From positions 143,862,457 through 143,926,456 of the forward strand of contig CM056994.1 in NCBI GenBank assembly GCA_029891345.1: 64,000 nt of DNA, written 5' to 3'. Shown piece by piece: positions 24,569 to 35,343 of the stretch. Position 1 is the first letter of the stretch; each line of letters begins with the position of its first letter. The stretch is from Dryococelus australis. Its lineage: Eukaryota; Arthropoda; Insecta; Phasmatodea; Phasmatidae. The translations under genes were made by a program, and so were the position numbers. The notes beneath the pieces were generated by a model, which saw nothing but the letters and a program-made list of their open reading frames with translations, was not told the origin of the DNA and did no database searches.

Positions 24569-24796
24569 AATTGGGGGCCTATTAACAGCGAGGTCTTGAG
24601 AGTGAGGGTGATTGAAGTGCGTATGGAGCGGTGCTGGAATTAAAGGGCGGGGGAAACGAGAGATCCCCGAGAAAACCCACTGACAAACGGCATCATCCGG
24701 CCAGATTCCTACTTGCAAAGATCCGGGTTAACTGGCCGGGGGTTGAATCCGGTTCGCCTTGGTGGGTGACTAGCGGGCTAACCATTCAACCACCAC
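24569..24796 (-). mobile_element. tRNA-derived SINE inserted in FB-A right arm
   Basis: Minus-strand copy of the SINE at 8369. It shares the tRNA-like head (minus strand TGGTTGAATGGTTAGC and GGATTCAACCC), the 'gccggatgatgcc' and 'gttttctcggggat' blocks and the 'caagacctcgctgttaa' end. The flanks carry a recognisable duplication: 'gaatgagtgaag' before and 'gaatgagtttag' after. The left arm of FB-A lacks the SINE at the corresponding place, so it inserted after the hairpin formed. Confidence 0.85.
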
Positions 24797-25064
24797 AATC
24801 GAATGAGTTTAGTTGGGGTGGAGTGTGAGTAAGAGAATGGAGACCCACTGACTAAACTGGCAATACAAATTGGCGAGAGTCGTCTGTTGGACATCGTGCT
24901 GGGGGGGACCTCCAGAAATGTGAGTTTTTAAAAATAAGTTTTATAATATTTTAAACATTTTTTTTTAATAATTCAAATAATAGTTTTTTTTTTTTTTATA
25001 AAATATTGGGATTTTTAGGAAATTTTGTAGAATTTTTTTGGGTTCGGGGTCTTTCAAGGTCACG

Positions 25065-25260
25065 GGGCGAAGGTCAGTGTCACCACCATCTACAGTAATA
25101 TGGTGGTAGTAGTGTGTAATTTAATATGCTTGCTGACATTTATGTATTTTTTTCTGAGTTTTTGTTTTCAATTTCATTCATGGTCATGGTATCAAAGGCG
25201 AGGTCGTCTGCATCTGATATGGTGGTGGTGGTCAATAATGTTATATGCTTGCTGACTGGG
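25065..25260 (-). repeat. Two ~115-bp tandem units in FB-A
   Basis: Two units with 'GGTCA...atatggtggtggt...atgcttgctgacttttatgtattttt'. They belong to the same unit family as those in FB-B and FB-C. Confidence 0.6.
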
Positions 25261-25773
25261 TATCTGCGAGAGGGGTTGAGACCTGCCAACTAATTGGTTT
25301 GGTGAGGGTGGAAAGGGAGTAACATTATTATATTTAATTTTAAAAACAATTTTGTTGCAATTGTTATAGTAAATTTACGGATATTTCATATAATTAAAAA
25401 AATTTCTTTTGGGATTTTTAAAAAAAATTTTGGTATTTTAAAATTCTTTTTTGGAATTTTTTGGGTTTTTGGTGTTAAAGGTCAAAGGTCCTAACCGGTC
25501 TGCTTGCACTGACCCAGAGTCACATGGATCGCTAATCAGCCTCGCTGCTTCGATCAAGTCTCACAGATCTGCCTGGGTAAAACAGGCATTTTTAAGGGGA
25601 AAGGGACATTTTTAGGTAAAAGGGAAATTTTTAGGGTATATTAGTAGATTTTGAGGGTGAAAAGGGGGGAAAAGTGAAAATATGGCCGCCGGGGATTCGG
25701 GAGGGGAGAGCAGGAGGTACTCTATTTCTTCGAATCCCCAATTCTTGTCCCATAATACAGTTTTCTCTACTAG

Positions 25774-27054
25774 TGGCGGTCATTAAAATACTTGTTCATT
25801 TTGTATTTCTATCATACCATTTGACCAGTTTAGACCAAACGTTATGGCGTGAAAATATATATTACATGAATAATTTGTGTTGAGCTATCTCCCCATTTCG
25901 TGTACCGTTCTATAAGATAGCCCCACATCAAGAAAATAAGATTTTATATCATGTCTCGGGAAACTATCTACCTATTCTAACCAAATCTGCAAACAAGGAG
26001 TACTTCGTATGACCTTATATAAATTTGTGTCTCAAGTGGCTCAGACCCTTAAACTAAGAATTGCAGCTATATAAATGTTTTCGCTCAGTATGACATGCCC
26101 GCAAAACAACGAAACAAATTTCAACTTTACTTGTACACTAATAGTGTCTATAACAAGTATCACATTGATCAAAACACTGTCTCTTTTCTACGTTAATTAT
26201 GTGACTAAGTATAATATCAGTTCCTTCTGAAGTGTATATGACTAACGATGTTAATCATACACTTTCATAACAACAGCCACGAAAATAGATTTGCATAGTA
26301 TAATATATGTACCCGTCCTTTTTATACTGGCAGTATTGTGAAAATCACCAGATAAATTAATACGTAAACTATTTGTTTACCATTTATGAAGGTCTTCACA
26401 TGAAAAAATGGATATTATATGTCATATTTAGGGGACCAATCAAACGTTTCCCACCTAATATTACATGTAAGTAGTCCTGCGGTTGGAGATGCAAACATAC
26501 AAATTTAGGTTGGTTGAAACAGTTTTTAAATGGTGTTAATAAAGTATTTATAACTGTATATTTTACAAATACAATTATAAAAATAATAACTTCATTTGGT
26601 TCGCAAACGGTGATCATTACAAGCCTAATTTATGTGTAAAGAGATCCTTTCACCAGCCCTTTTTTTAAACAGTGCGAAGTGAGAAAATAGAACATTTTAC
26701 CATTTTTCGGAACCATTAAACTAATTTACACCAAATTTCGCATACTAGTAGTACTAGAGAAGGTGTCAAGTAAACTTGCTGATTTAAAACGGACAGGCAC
26801 TGATTTTCAGAATGGAGGTGGAATAAATAAATAAATTTTATATACATATAAAAAATCTAAACAAATTCTACCAATATTTGTCAGCAGTGGGTATCTAATA
26901 GGAGCATTGTTTACGGGAACGAAGAATGGATTCCACCAAATTCTACATACAAGTAGTGCTACGGTAGGACACATGAACATAGTTTTAAGTGGCTCAGGCA
27001 TTTATTTTCAAAGTGACGGCCCTCTGTATTTCAGGGTAGTAAACCCTATATAAA
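25774..27054 (+). repeat. Tandem ~285-bp array, copy 2, right part
   Basis: Diverged units with landmarks near 25945, 26425, 26700 and 26920, in the same internal order as copy 1. It ends 'cagggtagtaaaccctata', where a MITE is inserted. Copy 1 reads straight through at 4065-4100. Confidence 0.65.
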
Positions 27055-27289
27055 GGCTGTTCACGATAAAGTAAGCACTATTTATGGCCCTCCCAACAGA
27101 CATTACCCACTAATAAATATTTCTTATTGCAGCCTCAGGCATAAACTTTTGATTGTGGTGAAGTGTATACACTGTATTTATTGGTACCATTGCAATGTTT
27201 ATAATAAAAAGCATCAGGAAGATGGAAATTGGATGAAAGGAAAAATTTATGAAGGCAATTAAAAAGTGCTCACTTTACCGTGAACAGCC
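27055..27289. mobile_element. MITE with 24-bp terminal inverted repeats
   Basis: 235 bp bounded by GGCTGTTCACGATAAAGTAA... at 27055 and the inverted ...TTACCGTGAACAGCC at 27289; 22 of 24 positions pair. TATA lies on both sides, in keeping with a TA target as in Tc1/mariner-type elements. Array copy 1 is uninterrupted at the same position, which supports insertion. It is non-coding. Confidence 0.85.
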
Positions 27290-27480
27290 TATACCAAAAC
27301 ATTAGACATTTTACAGCCAAAGTTTATACTCCAAATCCTACCTCCGTAATTGAGTTGAGTGTAAGCAAGCTTATTGCACGAGGGTACATGTGGTTGAGTC
27401 CCAGATACGGCACGAGATTATTTGTAGTTTTCTTCCTACTGTTGGAATGTTTCTGGTTCCATCTCTAATGATATTGATGT
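27290..27480 (+). repeat. Tail of array copy 2 (uninterrupted)
   Basis: Aligns with 4095-4164 and then, without a break, with 7978-8065. It therefore represents the empty form of the site into which the 3.8-kb element at 4165-7971 inserted. CACGAG (27378-27383) takes the place of the duplicated CATGAG/TATGAG. Confidence 0.75.
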
Positions 27481-28996
27481 TAACGTGACGTTAAGCGAGT
27501 ACACCTTCAATTTGAATACATACATAACGTTGCTAAAAATTATGGTGCCTCATAAAGGCAACACACTTGCTAGAGGCTGACATTTTAAAAAGAGACATGA
27601 CGCTACCATTCCAAAATTACCCAAGTTTAAAGGCCTCTTCAAAGCACGTGGCGATTACGTGACATTTATGCAATTATCTTTGGGTCACTGATGATCATGT
27701 CCGTTCACCAAAAGATAATAAGTTTACCAAAAACATGAAAATGCGTGCCGCGGCCCAAGCCCATCAAAAGGCACGCACCGTAAAAGGAACAATTTAAAAC
27801 GAAGTTTAAAATGCTAATCAATTGGCCTGGTGGGAATACATTTCCCCATTAAGATGAGCCTTCTTAAAATATATGTAATAACAATAAACACATACCATTT
27901 AAACTCCTTGCCTCAGCGAGCGATGGCACACCAGCGGCAATGCAAAAGGAATTGAGCAAAATTATTGGGATGCCAAAAAAAAAACAATAATAATAATAAT
28001 AATTAATCAAATTCGTCAAAGTTTCCACCGTAATGCGGATCACATTAATTTCGAACGTGCAAAGCCAGACATCGAGAACCATGCAAGAGTTAAGGCACAC
28101 CCACCAAAGTATAGCGCTCCTTAAACAAAATATTAGCTATCAACAATTTAAGGCCCATGTCAAGAAAACGCGCTTGGAACACCCCAACTCACCGCTTCTC
28201 ATCTGGTAGACTCTTCCTGCACAATTAAAGATGCTTCTGATACATTTGGTTTTGTTGTAAATTACACTGACACTATTTCTCGTCATCCAAGTGGCTACAG
28301 TCCAACGGTCCATTGGTGTTCCGGACTAAAGTGAAGTTGTTGGCAAGCAGAAGGTAGCTCACAGGTCGACGAACCAGACGAGAGGGACTCTCGTTCCAAT
28401 TAAAAATTATAGAGAGCACCGAAGGAGGCAAGGAATGACGTAGGGAATTACGAGGGCGAGGGGGGGGACCAAGTGTTTAGTGTGGTAGGGGATGGTACCA
28501 CCACCGTACCATCGGCAAAGCGGAGAATTAAGGCGGCGCGAGATTCAACGTAGCGGTGGAATCGGTTCTATTTTTTAGTAGCTGTTGCATAATCTTTCGT
28601 CATAGCTATCTTTCAAATGTTTGTGATAGTAAATGGGAAGTGTAAATGAAATCCCAATGCCAGTATATAGATAATTAATACACAAGACATGAAATTACGA
28701 ACCAAATAGCAAAGATGAACTCTTCTAAATATTGTAATCATTAACTGTGTTTTTTATTTTAATGTCTTTATAAAGGCGTAAACAGAATCTCATTTACTGA
28801 TTTCGTTATAGCCTACTACGTCGTCTGTCAATAAATGTTGTCGTTTTTGATGAAGAATCAAGGCACATCTGCGCGTCCATCGCAAATTTGTCGATACAGT
28901 ATTTTTTTCTTTTTTTCTATTTTGAATCAAATTAAAGGAAAATATATAAATTTTTCCCCTGATAGATATTTTAAATATAACGAGTAGAAGGAAAAT
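27481..28996. other. No gene recognised
   Basis: Mixed AT-rich sequence with a short (aat)n run at 27990-28005. A more GC-rich, purine-skewed patch lies at 28300-28570. No convincing open frame and no match elsewhere in the window. Confidence 0.4.
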
Positions 28997-29879
28997 GGGA
29001 AGTTGGGCACATTGACATCTTGCATCCGTACCGGAGCCAACTGGCCGCCAATTTGGATATAATTTACCTTTTATCCCATACACATAAGATTTTGACCTTG
29101 ACCTTGACCTGTGTCCCAAAAAACACTAAAAATCTTATTTAAAACATTCCAGAAAACATCAAATATTACATTATTAACAAATATTAACAAATTATTAAAA
29201 ATTATTAAAGGTATCCTCAGAAGTGACCCATTTTCCCCTCAAAAATGCTACAAGCCCCCCCATGTGCAGAAAGAAGACCTTGAAATCCAGTTTTCGCCCA
29301 AATTATTTAAATTGAGGGCTTGCTAACGACCTGCAGAGTAGTGGCGGCGATATTGCTTTTATAGGTACTCCGTATGCCAATACTATACAAGGAATACAGG
29401 ATAAGAGTCAGATGAAAACATCAGCAATCATGTATCCATATTGTATGCAGATGGCCTTTCACCTCTGACCTTTGACCTAGACCTTTGGCATTGTAAATTC
29501 TAAAATCGAAAACGATAAAAAAAATTTTTAAAAAAATTCACGAAAAATTTAGTTTTAATAACTAATTCATAAAATTTATTTCAAAATTACTTAACATAAT
29601 AAATAATCTTACATTTGAAAATCTTGCATTTTCGAAGGCTCACACTCTATCAACACCAATTACTGACCTTCGTTCCATCCCCAACAGGCGACTCTGATTC
29701 CCCCACTCAAAATTCCCTTACCTATAATAATGAGGCGATCATAATTTTTTCGTTCTTCAATTGTTTATACATTACTGGAGGTCACTATATTGGTAGGCAA
29801 CCACCATCTTGGTAGCTGACGCCTAGCATGGTATGCGACCACCAAGTTGGTAGGCAACCATCATCTTAGTAGACAAAAC

Positions 29880-30545
29880 CCATCATCCACATTTGATGCC
29901 AATGACAATGACCTTGACACAATTATGCTTGATCAACTTGAAAACAAAAACTTGAGAAAAATACATGAAAGTAAAGTAGCATGATACATTGCAGACTATT
30001 ACTACCATATTATATGCAGACTAACTCGACCTTTACCCCCCGACCTTTAAAGACCTTTAAATAAAGAAGTTGAAAAAAAAAAGTCAACAAGCATTATACA
30101 TTACAGACTACCACTACCATATTAGATGCAGAATAACTCGACCTTGAACCAGTGAATTTGAATGACCTTTAAAATAAAGAACTTGAGAAAAAGTACTTAA
30201 AAGTCAATATGCATAATACATTACAGAATACCACTGTCATATTAGATGCAGACTACCTCGACCTTTACCCTATGACTTTGAATGACTGTGAAAATAAAAA
30301 CTAGAAAAAAAATGCAAGATCGTCAACAAGCATATGACATTACAGACTACTAGCACCATATTAGGGGCAGACTACACCGACCTTGACTCCATAAACTTGA
30401 AAACAAAAAATTGCAAAAATAATATAAAAGTCACCTATCATAATACATAACAGAATATCAGCACCATATTAGATGCAGACTGTCTTAATATTGACCTCGT
30501 CTCTTAGAATTACTTAAAAAACTAATTTTAAGGTAAAAATATTTG
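29880..30545 (+). repeat. ~115-bp tandem units, left arm of FB-B
   Basis: Five to six units starting near 29990, 30102, 30221, 30339 and 30446. Each contains 'cattacagactaccac', 'catattagatgcagactac', one or two GACCTT-type motifs and an 'aaaactxgagaaaaatac' stretch. Confidence 0.85.
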
Positions 30546-31074
30546 TGAAGAGGCAGAAGCTAGCCGATAAGATCCACTTTCCACGCAGCTGCTTTCAAAC
30601 TAGCCCTCTTAGCTTACCACCCTACTGCTTATAATATACGAATCTGCAAACCGTACAGCATCAAATAACCAATCGTACTGCAACATTAATACATTATGCA
30701 GACACCGACCAGCCAATCACCGAGTTACCACATGATTGTAGATGACCAGTAACATGTAGGCATTGAGACATCACACAGACACGGGCAGGTAGGCAGGTTT
30801 TAGAAGCTAGTTCCTTGAACACATTACCATGCAGTTATATCTTCAATACGTTCTTCCAGACAAGTGATTCTCTTACCTATAAATCAAGGTCACACTTAGA
30901 GTAGATAACAGACTCCTGTTGCGGGACCGAACCCTCACAAGACTGACACATTAACCCATTGACTTATTGACTTATTATGAACCCTGATTGCGGTTCTGAC
31001 ACCTAACAACCCCAGAATGACCCTAAAATGACCAATAAATAACCCTTTATGATCCCAAAATGTCCCCTGATTGC

Positions 31075-31330
31075 AATGTTGCGGTGCTAATTGTGGAGCC
31101 TATTGCAGTGCTAATTTCATTGTTGCAGTGCTGATTGTGGTGCTCATTGCAGTGCCACAGTGCTAATTGTGGTTCCGGAGTGCTAAATGTGGTGGTTATT
31201 GCGGTGCCCATTGCGTTGCTGCAGTGCTAGTTTCAGTGATGATTGTGGTGAGCATTCCGGTGCTGATTGTAATTTCGGTGCTAAGTGCAGTGGTGATTGC
31301 GATTGTGGTGCTTAGTGTGGTGTGTGAGTG
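31075..31330 (-). repeat. Short minisatellite, left arm of FB-B
   Basis: Imperfect 12-21-bp repeats around 'gcagtgctaattgtggtgct'. The mirror copy is at 33190-33430. The Thr/Ser-rich open frames crossing both copies are products of the repeat. Confidence 0.8.
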
Positions 31331-31498
31331 TGTGTAGATCGTATGTGAAAAAATTCTGTGTTTAATAAAAGTAAGTTTCATAGTCCTATCTCGAAAATCT
31401 GAAATGCGAACATTTTAGTTAATAATCTAGCTTTAAAAAAGTACATATCAATGCCTCTCAGCATATTTCATATCTTCCTGGGTAAACTGTATTTACAC

Positions 31499-31910
31499 AT
31501 TACAATAGAAGTGCCCAGAGCTAGACCAGGCTCCAACCTCGCCTCGCCATTGGTCGATGCGCAACATGGACTTTATAGTAAACAATACCGCACCACGACA
31601 GGCCACCACCATGCTTCCCAATTTGTCACCGTCGCGTGAAAAGGACTCTTTGTACTGACCGCCCTCTCATGCCGATACACATTTTTGAACATAGGTGAAA
31701 ACTCGATAGCAGAATCAGCGCTGGCAGCCACTACACTAGTTAGCGATAATGCAGGTTCACGGCCCCATGATCGTCGAGCTCAAAACTAAGCCCTACTTAT
31801 TTGCAATTCATCTTCGAGGTACGGGAGAACTATGAAAAATACCAAGTACTCGTTCTCCCCAGAAGAAAACACGTACGTCCTATTATATACTATAGGTTTA
31901 TATATTGTTA
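31499..31910 (+). repeat. Highly conserved core of the foldback family
   Basis: About 410 bp, GC-richer than its surroundings. It is nearly identical to 16385-16795, with a partial inverted copy at 32830-33025. It contains CCATTGG, 'gcgcaacatgg' and TTTATAG, which could be promoter elements, but no long ORF. Confidence 0.8.
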
Positions 31911-32780
31911 AGTTTAGTTTCATAAATATGTGTAACTATATAAATATACAAATATAACATTTTTTTCACTTAATTTATACATTGGTATATTTAAATAACT
32001 ATGTATATGTAAAGGTATATAAGTATGTAAATTTATAATTATTTTTAAATAAATTTATGTATATTATTATACCCATAATTATATGCAAATATAAAATTAT
32101 TGTCTATTTAATTTATATATACATATATATAACAAAAAATATATATTTTTATTTTTATTTATATATACTGCTAGTTATGAACACATAATAATGTAAATAT
32201 CAGAATGATTTCAAATTAATTTATTTCTATAGGTATATAGGTAGATAAAAAACTTATTATCAATTTGATTTATATATAATTATAACCATATAACTATATG
32301 CTATTATATAATTTTCAATTCAATTTATATATAGGTATAGGTGTATAACTATAAATATATAAATTATTTTGAATTTAATTTATATATAGTTGTAATTTTG
32401 TAAATATAAAAATATTTTCAAAGTAATGTATATGTATAGATATATAAGTATATAAAAATTATTATTTTGTATGCTTTTTATGTATATAGTTATGTGCATA
32501 TAAGTCTACAAATATAATCAACTTTCAATTTAATTTATACATAATTATGTATATGTTTATAAATATAACTAGGTATAGAAATTTATAAATATGCTTAATT
32601 ATATACATAAGTTAATATAAATTTCTTTCACTTTTTCGTATTCATAACTATGAATATGTATAGACATATATAAATATGACAATGTAAAATTAATTTACAT
32701 GTCTATACTTAAGTATGTACATATAAATATTGGAATACAAAATAAATTTTGAAGTACATATAAAGTATATCATCGTTAAC
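31910..32780. other. AT-rich loop of FB-B
   Basis: Almost only A and T, with many 'tatataagtata' and 'aatttatatata' variants. No coding potential. The first ~370 bp also occur at 16795-17152. Confidence 0.75.
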
Positions 32781-33189
32781 TGGTTGCCGCTAGTGCGTAT
32801 TCAACAATCAAATTTCCACATAATTTCAAAAATGCATATCGGCATGAGAGGGCGGTCCGTACGAAGAGTCCTTTTCACGTGACGGTGACAAATTGGGAAG
32901 CATGGCGGTGGCCTGTCGTGGTGCGGCATTGTTCAATACTAAGTCCATGTTGCGCATCGACCAATGGCGAAGCGTGGTTGGAACCTGCTCTAGCTCTGGG
33001 CACTTCTATTGCAATGTGTAAATACAGTTTTCCCAGGAAGCGGTGAAATATAAAGTGGGACGAGGATACATATTTTTTTAAAGCGAGATTATTAAATAAA
33101 ATGATCGCATTTCAGATTTTACAGATAGGATTATATAATTTTATTTTAAAATACATGAATTTTTTTTTCACTTGTGACCTACACACATA

Positions 33190-33430
33190 CAACACGTTTA
33201 CCACCGCACTTAGCACCACATCCACAATCAGCACTGCAGTTATCAAAAAACAGGAATCAGCATCGCAATATGTTGCAATCAGCACCACAATTAGCACATC
33301 AAGCAGCACATCAATAAGTACCGCGGTACCACAATTAGCACCGCACCACCGCCTTCGCACCGCAATTACCACTTCAGCACCGCAATTGGCACCGCAACAC
33401 TGCAATGTGCACTACAATTAGCACCACAGC
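33190..33430 (+). repeat. Short minisatellite, right arm of FB-B
   Basis: Inverted counterpart of 31075-31330, with 'agcaccacaattagcac' variants. Confidence 0.8.
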
Positions 33431-33954
33431 AACAAAATGGAAGGACATTTTAGGGTCATTTGGGGGTCTTGTGGGGTCATTAGGAGTTAGTGCCTCAATT
33501 GGGGAACATAAAAGGTCAATGGGTAAATTAGATAATGAGTTTGTCTTGTGAGGGTTCGGTCCGACAACAGGGGTCAGTTGTCTACTTTTAGAGTGACCTT
33601 TATTTTTTGGTGAGCGAAGAACTTGTCTCGAAGAAACTTTTGAAGATATAACTGCATGGTAATGTGAGCAAGGAACAAGCATCTAAAGCCTGCCTACCTG
33701 CCTGCGTGCGTGTGATGTCTCAATGCCTGCATGTGAATGGTCAGCTGCAATCATGTGATAACTTGGTGATTGGCTGGTCGGTGTCTGCACAATGTATTAA
33801 CGGGGCAGTACGATTGGTTGAAAGTCAATATGATGCCATACGGCTTGCACACTCGTGTACTATAAGCAGTAGGGAGGTATGCTGAGAGTTTTAGTTTGAC
33901 AGCAGTTGCGTGGAAGGTGGATCATCTTGGCTAACTTATACCTCTTCCAAAATA

Positions 33955-34365
33955 TTTTTCTCGAGTTTTTGTTTTTAGGTCATCCAGTGTCACGGGGTCA
34001 AGGTCAACGTGGTCTGCATATAATATGGTGGTTGTTGTCTGTAATGTATTATACTAGCTGACTTTCATGTATTTTTTGGAGTTTTAGTTTTTCAGGTTAT
34101 AGGGTCAAGGTCGAGGTAGTCTGCATTTAATATGGTGGTCGCAGTGTGTAATATCGTATGCTTCTTGACTTTTATGTATTTTTACTGGAGTTTTTATTTT
34201 TAAGGTCAGTCAAAGTCATGGGGTCAAGGTCGAGTTAGTCTGCATCTAATATGATGGCGGTAGTCTGTAATCTATAGTGCTTGTTGACTTTTGTGAATTT
34301 TTCTGAAGTTTTTGTTATCGAGTTCATTAAATGTCATGAGGTCAAGGTCATGGTCATTGGCTTTC
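33955..34365 (-). repeat. ~115-bp tandem units, right arm of FB-B
   Basis: About four units, the inverse of those at 29880-30545. Each has a GGTCAAGGTC-type motif and 'tgcatctaatatggtggt'. The two arms differ in unit number, so the arrays changed after the hairpin arose. Confidence 0.85.
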
Positions 34366-35343
34366 AATGTGGAGGATGGGTGACGTCTACTTAGATGGTG
34401 ATCGCTTAACAAGATGGATGTAGCATAACAGATGGTGGCTGCCTACCAAGCTAGTCGTCAGCTACCAAGATGCCGGTCGCCTACCAAAGGGGTGGGCTCC
34501 AGAAATTTATAAACAAATATAAAACGAAAAAATTAAGATGGCGGAATGACTAAAGGCGAAGGGATTGGGGTCGGAGGAATCAGTCGTCTGCTGCGGATGG
34601 AACGAATGTGAGTAATTGGTGATGCTGGGGTGGGGGCCTTCGGCAATGTAAGTTTTTAAAAATTTACAATATTTTAATACAGGTTTTTTTAATTTTTTTA
34701 TATTTTTTTATTTAAAAAATTCTGATAATTTTTTGGATTTTTTGTGAAGTTCTTCATTTTTTCGATGGTTGCATTTTCAAGATCATAGGTCAAATGTCAA
34801 GGTCATAAGTCAAAGGTCATCTACATACAATACAAATTCAAGATGGCTGATACTTATGTCTGACTCCTATCCTGTATCCCTTGTATCGAATTGGCATAGG
34901 GTAGGCCTATAAAACCAATATGACCACCACTGCTCTGCAAGTCTTAGTGAATTCACCAAAGTACTTAAATTGGTCGAAAATTGGTTTTCAACAAGGTCTT
35001 CTTTCTGCAAATGATGGAAGGAGGGGGGGAAGCTTGTGCCATTTTTGAGGGGTAAATGGGTGATTTCTGAGGTTCCTTTTGATAACTTTTTCATAATTTT
35101 AAATAATTTGTTAATACTTTTATAATGCATTTTTTGGAATTTTTTAAAGGAATTTTTGGATATTTTTAATGGTTTTTTAGTGTTTTTTGTGTGAAAGGTC
35201 CTCGATATAGAGGTCAAGGCCAAAGGTCATATAGGTCATGGGGAAAAGAACAATGACATCCAAGATGGCGCTTGTGTGGCGTAACAGCATGGCTACCGGC
35301 TGGCTCCAGCTCCAATGCCAGATGCTGATGTGCCCAACTTTCC

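Larger units (their letters stand above)
21028..25773. mobile_element. Foldback element FB-A (4.7 kb)
   Basis: The left arm (21028-22690) and right arm (23645-25773) are diverged inverted repeats over nearly their whole length. The outer ends are 'gaaaaactg..., GGACAAGgGATTgaG...GAATCCCCGGCGG' against the reverse of 25640-25770. The inner ends include the identical stretch 'cgatgtcatataaattacag' (22570 and 23730). The arms contain A-rich (plus strand) blocks, a stretch with 'agcac(c/g)atg.cCagcAGACg', and ~115-bp units with TGACC/GGTCA motifs. The right arm is lengthened by a SINE and extra tandem units. Long inverted repeats with internal tandem repeats and a possible 9-bp duplication resemble Foldback/Mutator-like elements, but no transposase is visible. 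Confidence 0.85.
28997..35343. mobile_element. Giant foldback element FB-B (6.3 kb)
   Basis: The left arm (28997-31880) and right arm (~32780-35343) are inverted repeats in the same block order. The order is an end GGAAGTTGGGCACAT; a unit ending in 'TTGACC'; an A-rich block; a block with 'GCAGAAAGAAGACCTTG' and 'ACAAGGgATACAGGATAggAGTCAGA'; the ~115-bp tandem units; a block with 'ACCGACCAGCCAATCAcCgAGTTaCCACATGATTG'; a 'gtgCTAAttgtgGtgct' minisatellite; and the GC-richer core. An AT-rich loop of ~0.9 kb joins the arms. No transposase is seen. A clear target duplication could not be found. The structure is that of Foldback-type elements, but with long, ordered non-coding arms. Confidence 0.85.

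Noticed and set aside
33101..33421. Thr/Ser-rich and Cys/Val-rich open frames
   Set aside because: Translations of the FB-B minisatellite, with the same pattern on both strands and in its inverted copy.
28997..35343. Clean target-site duplication around FB-B
   Set aside because: The outermost bases drift into weak inverted similarity and no flanking direct repeat of 8-9 bp is convincing.
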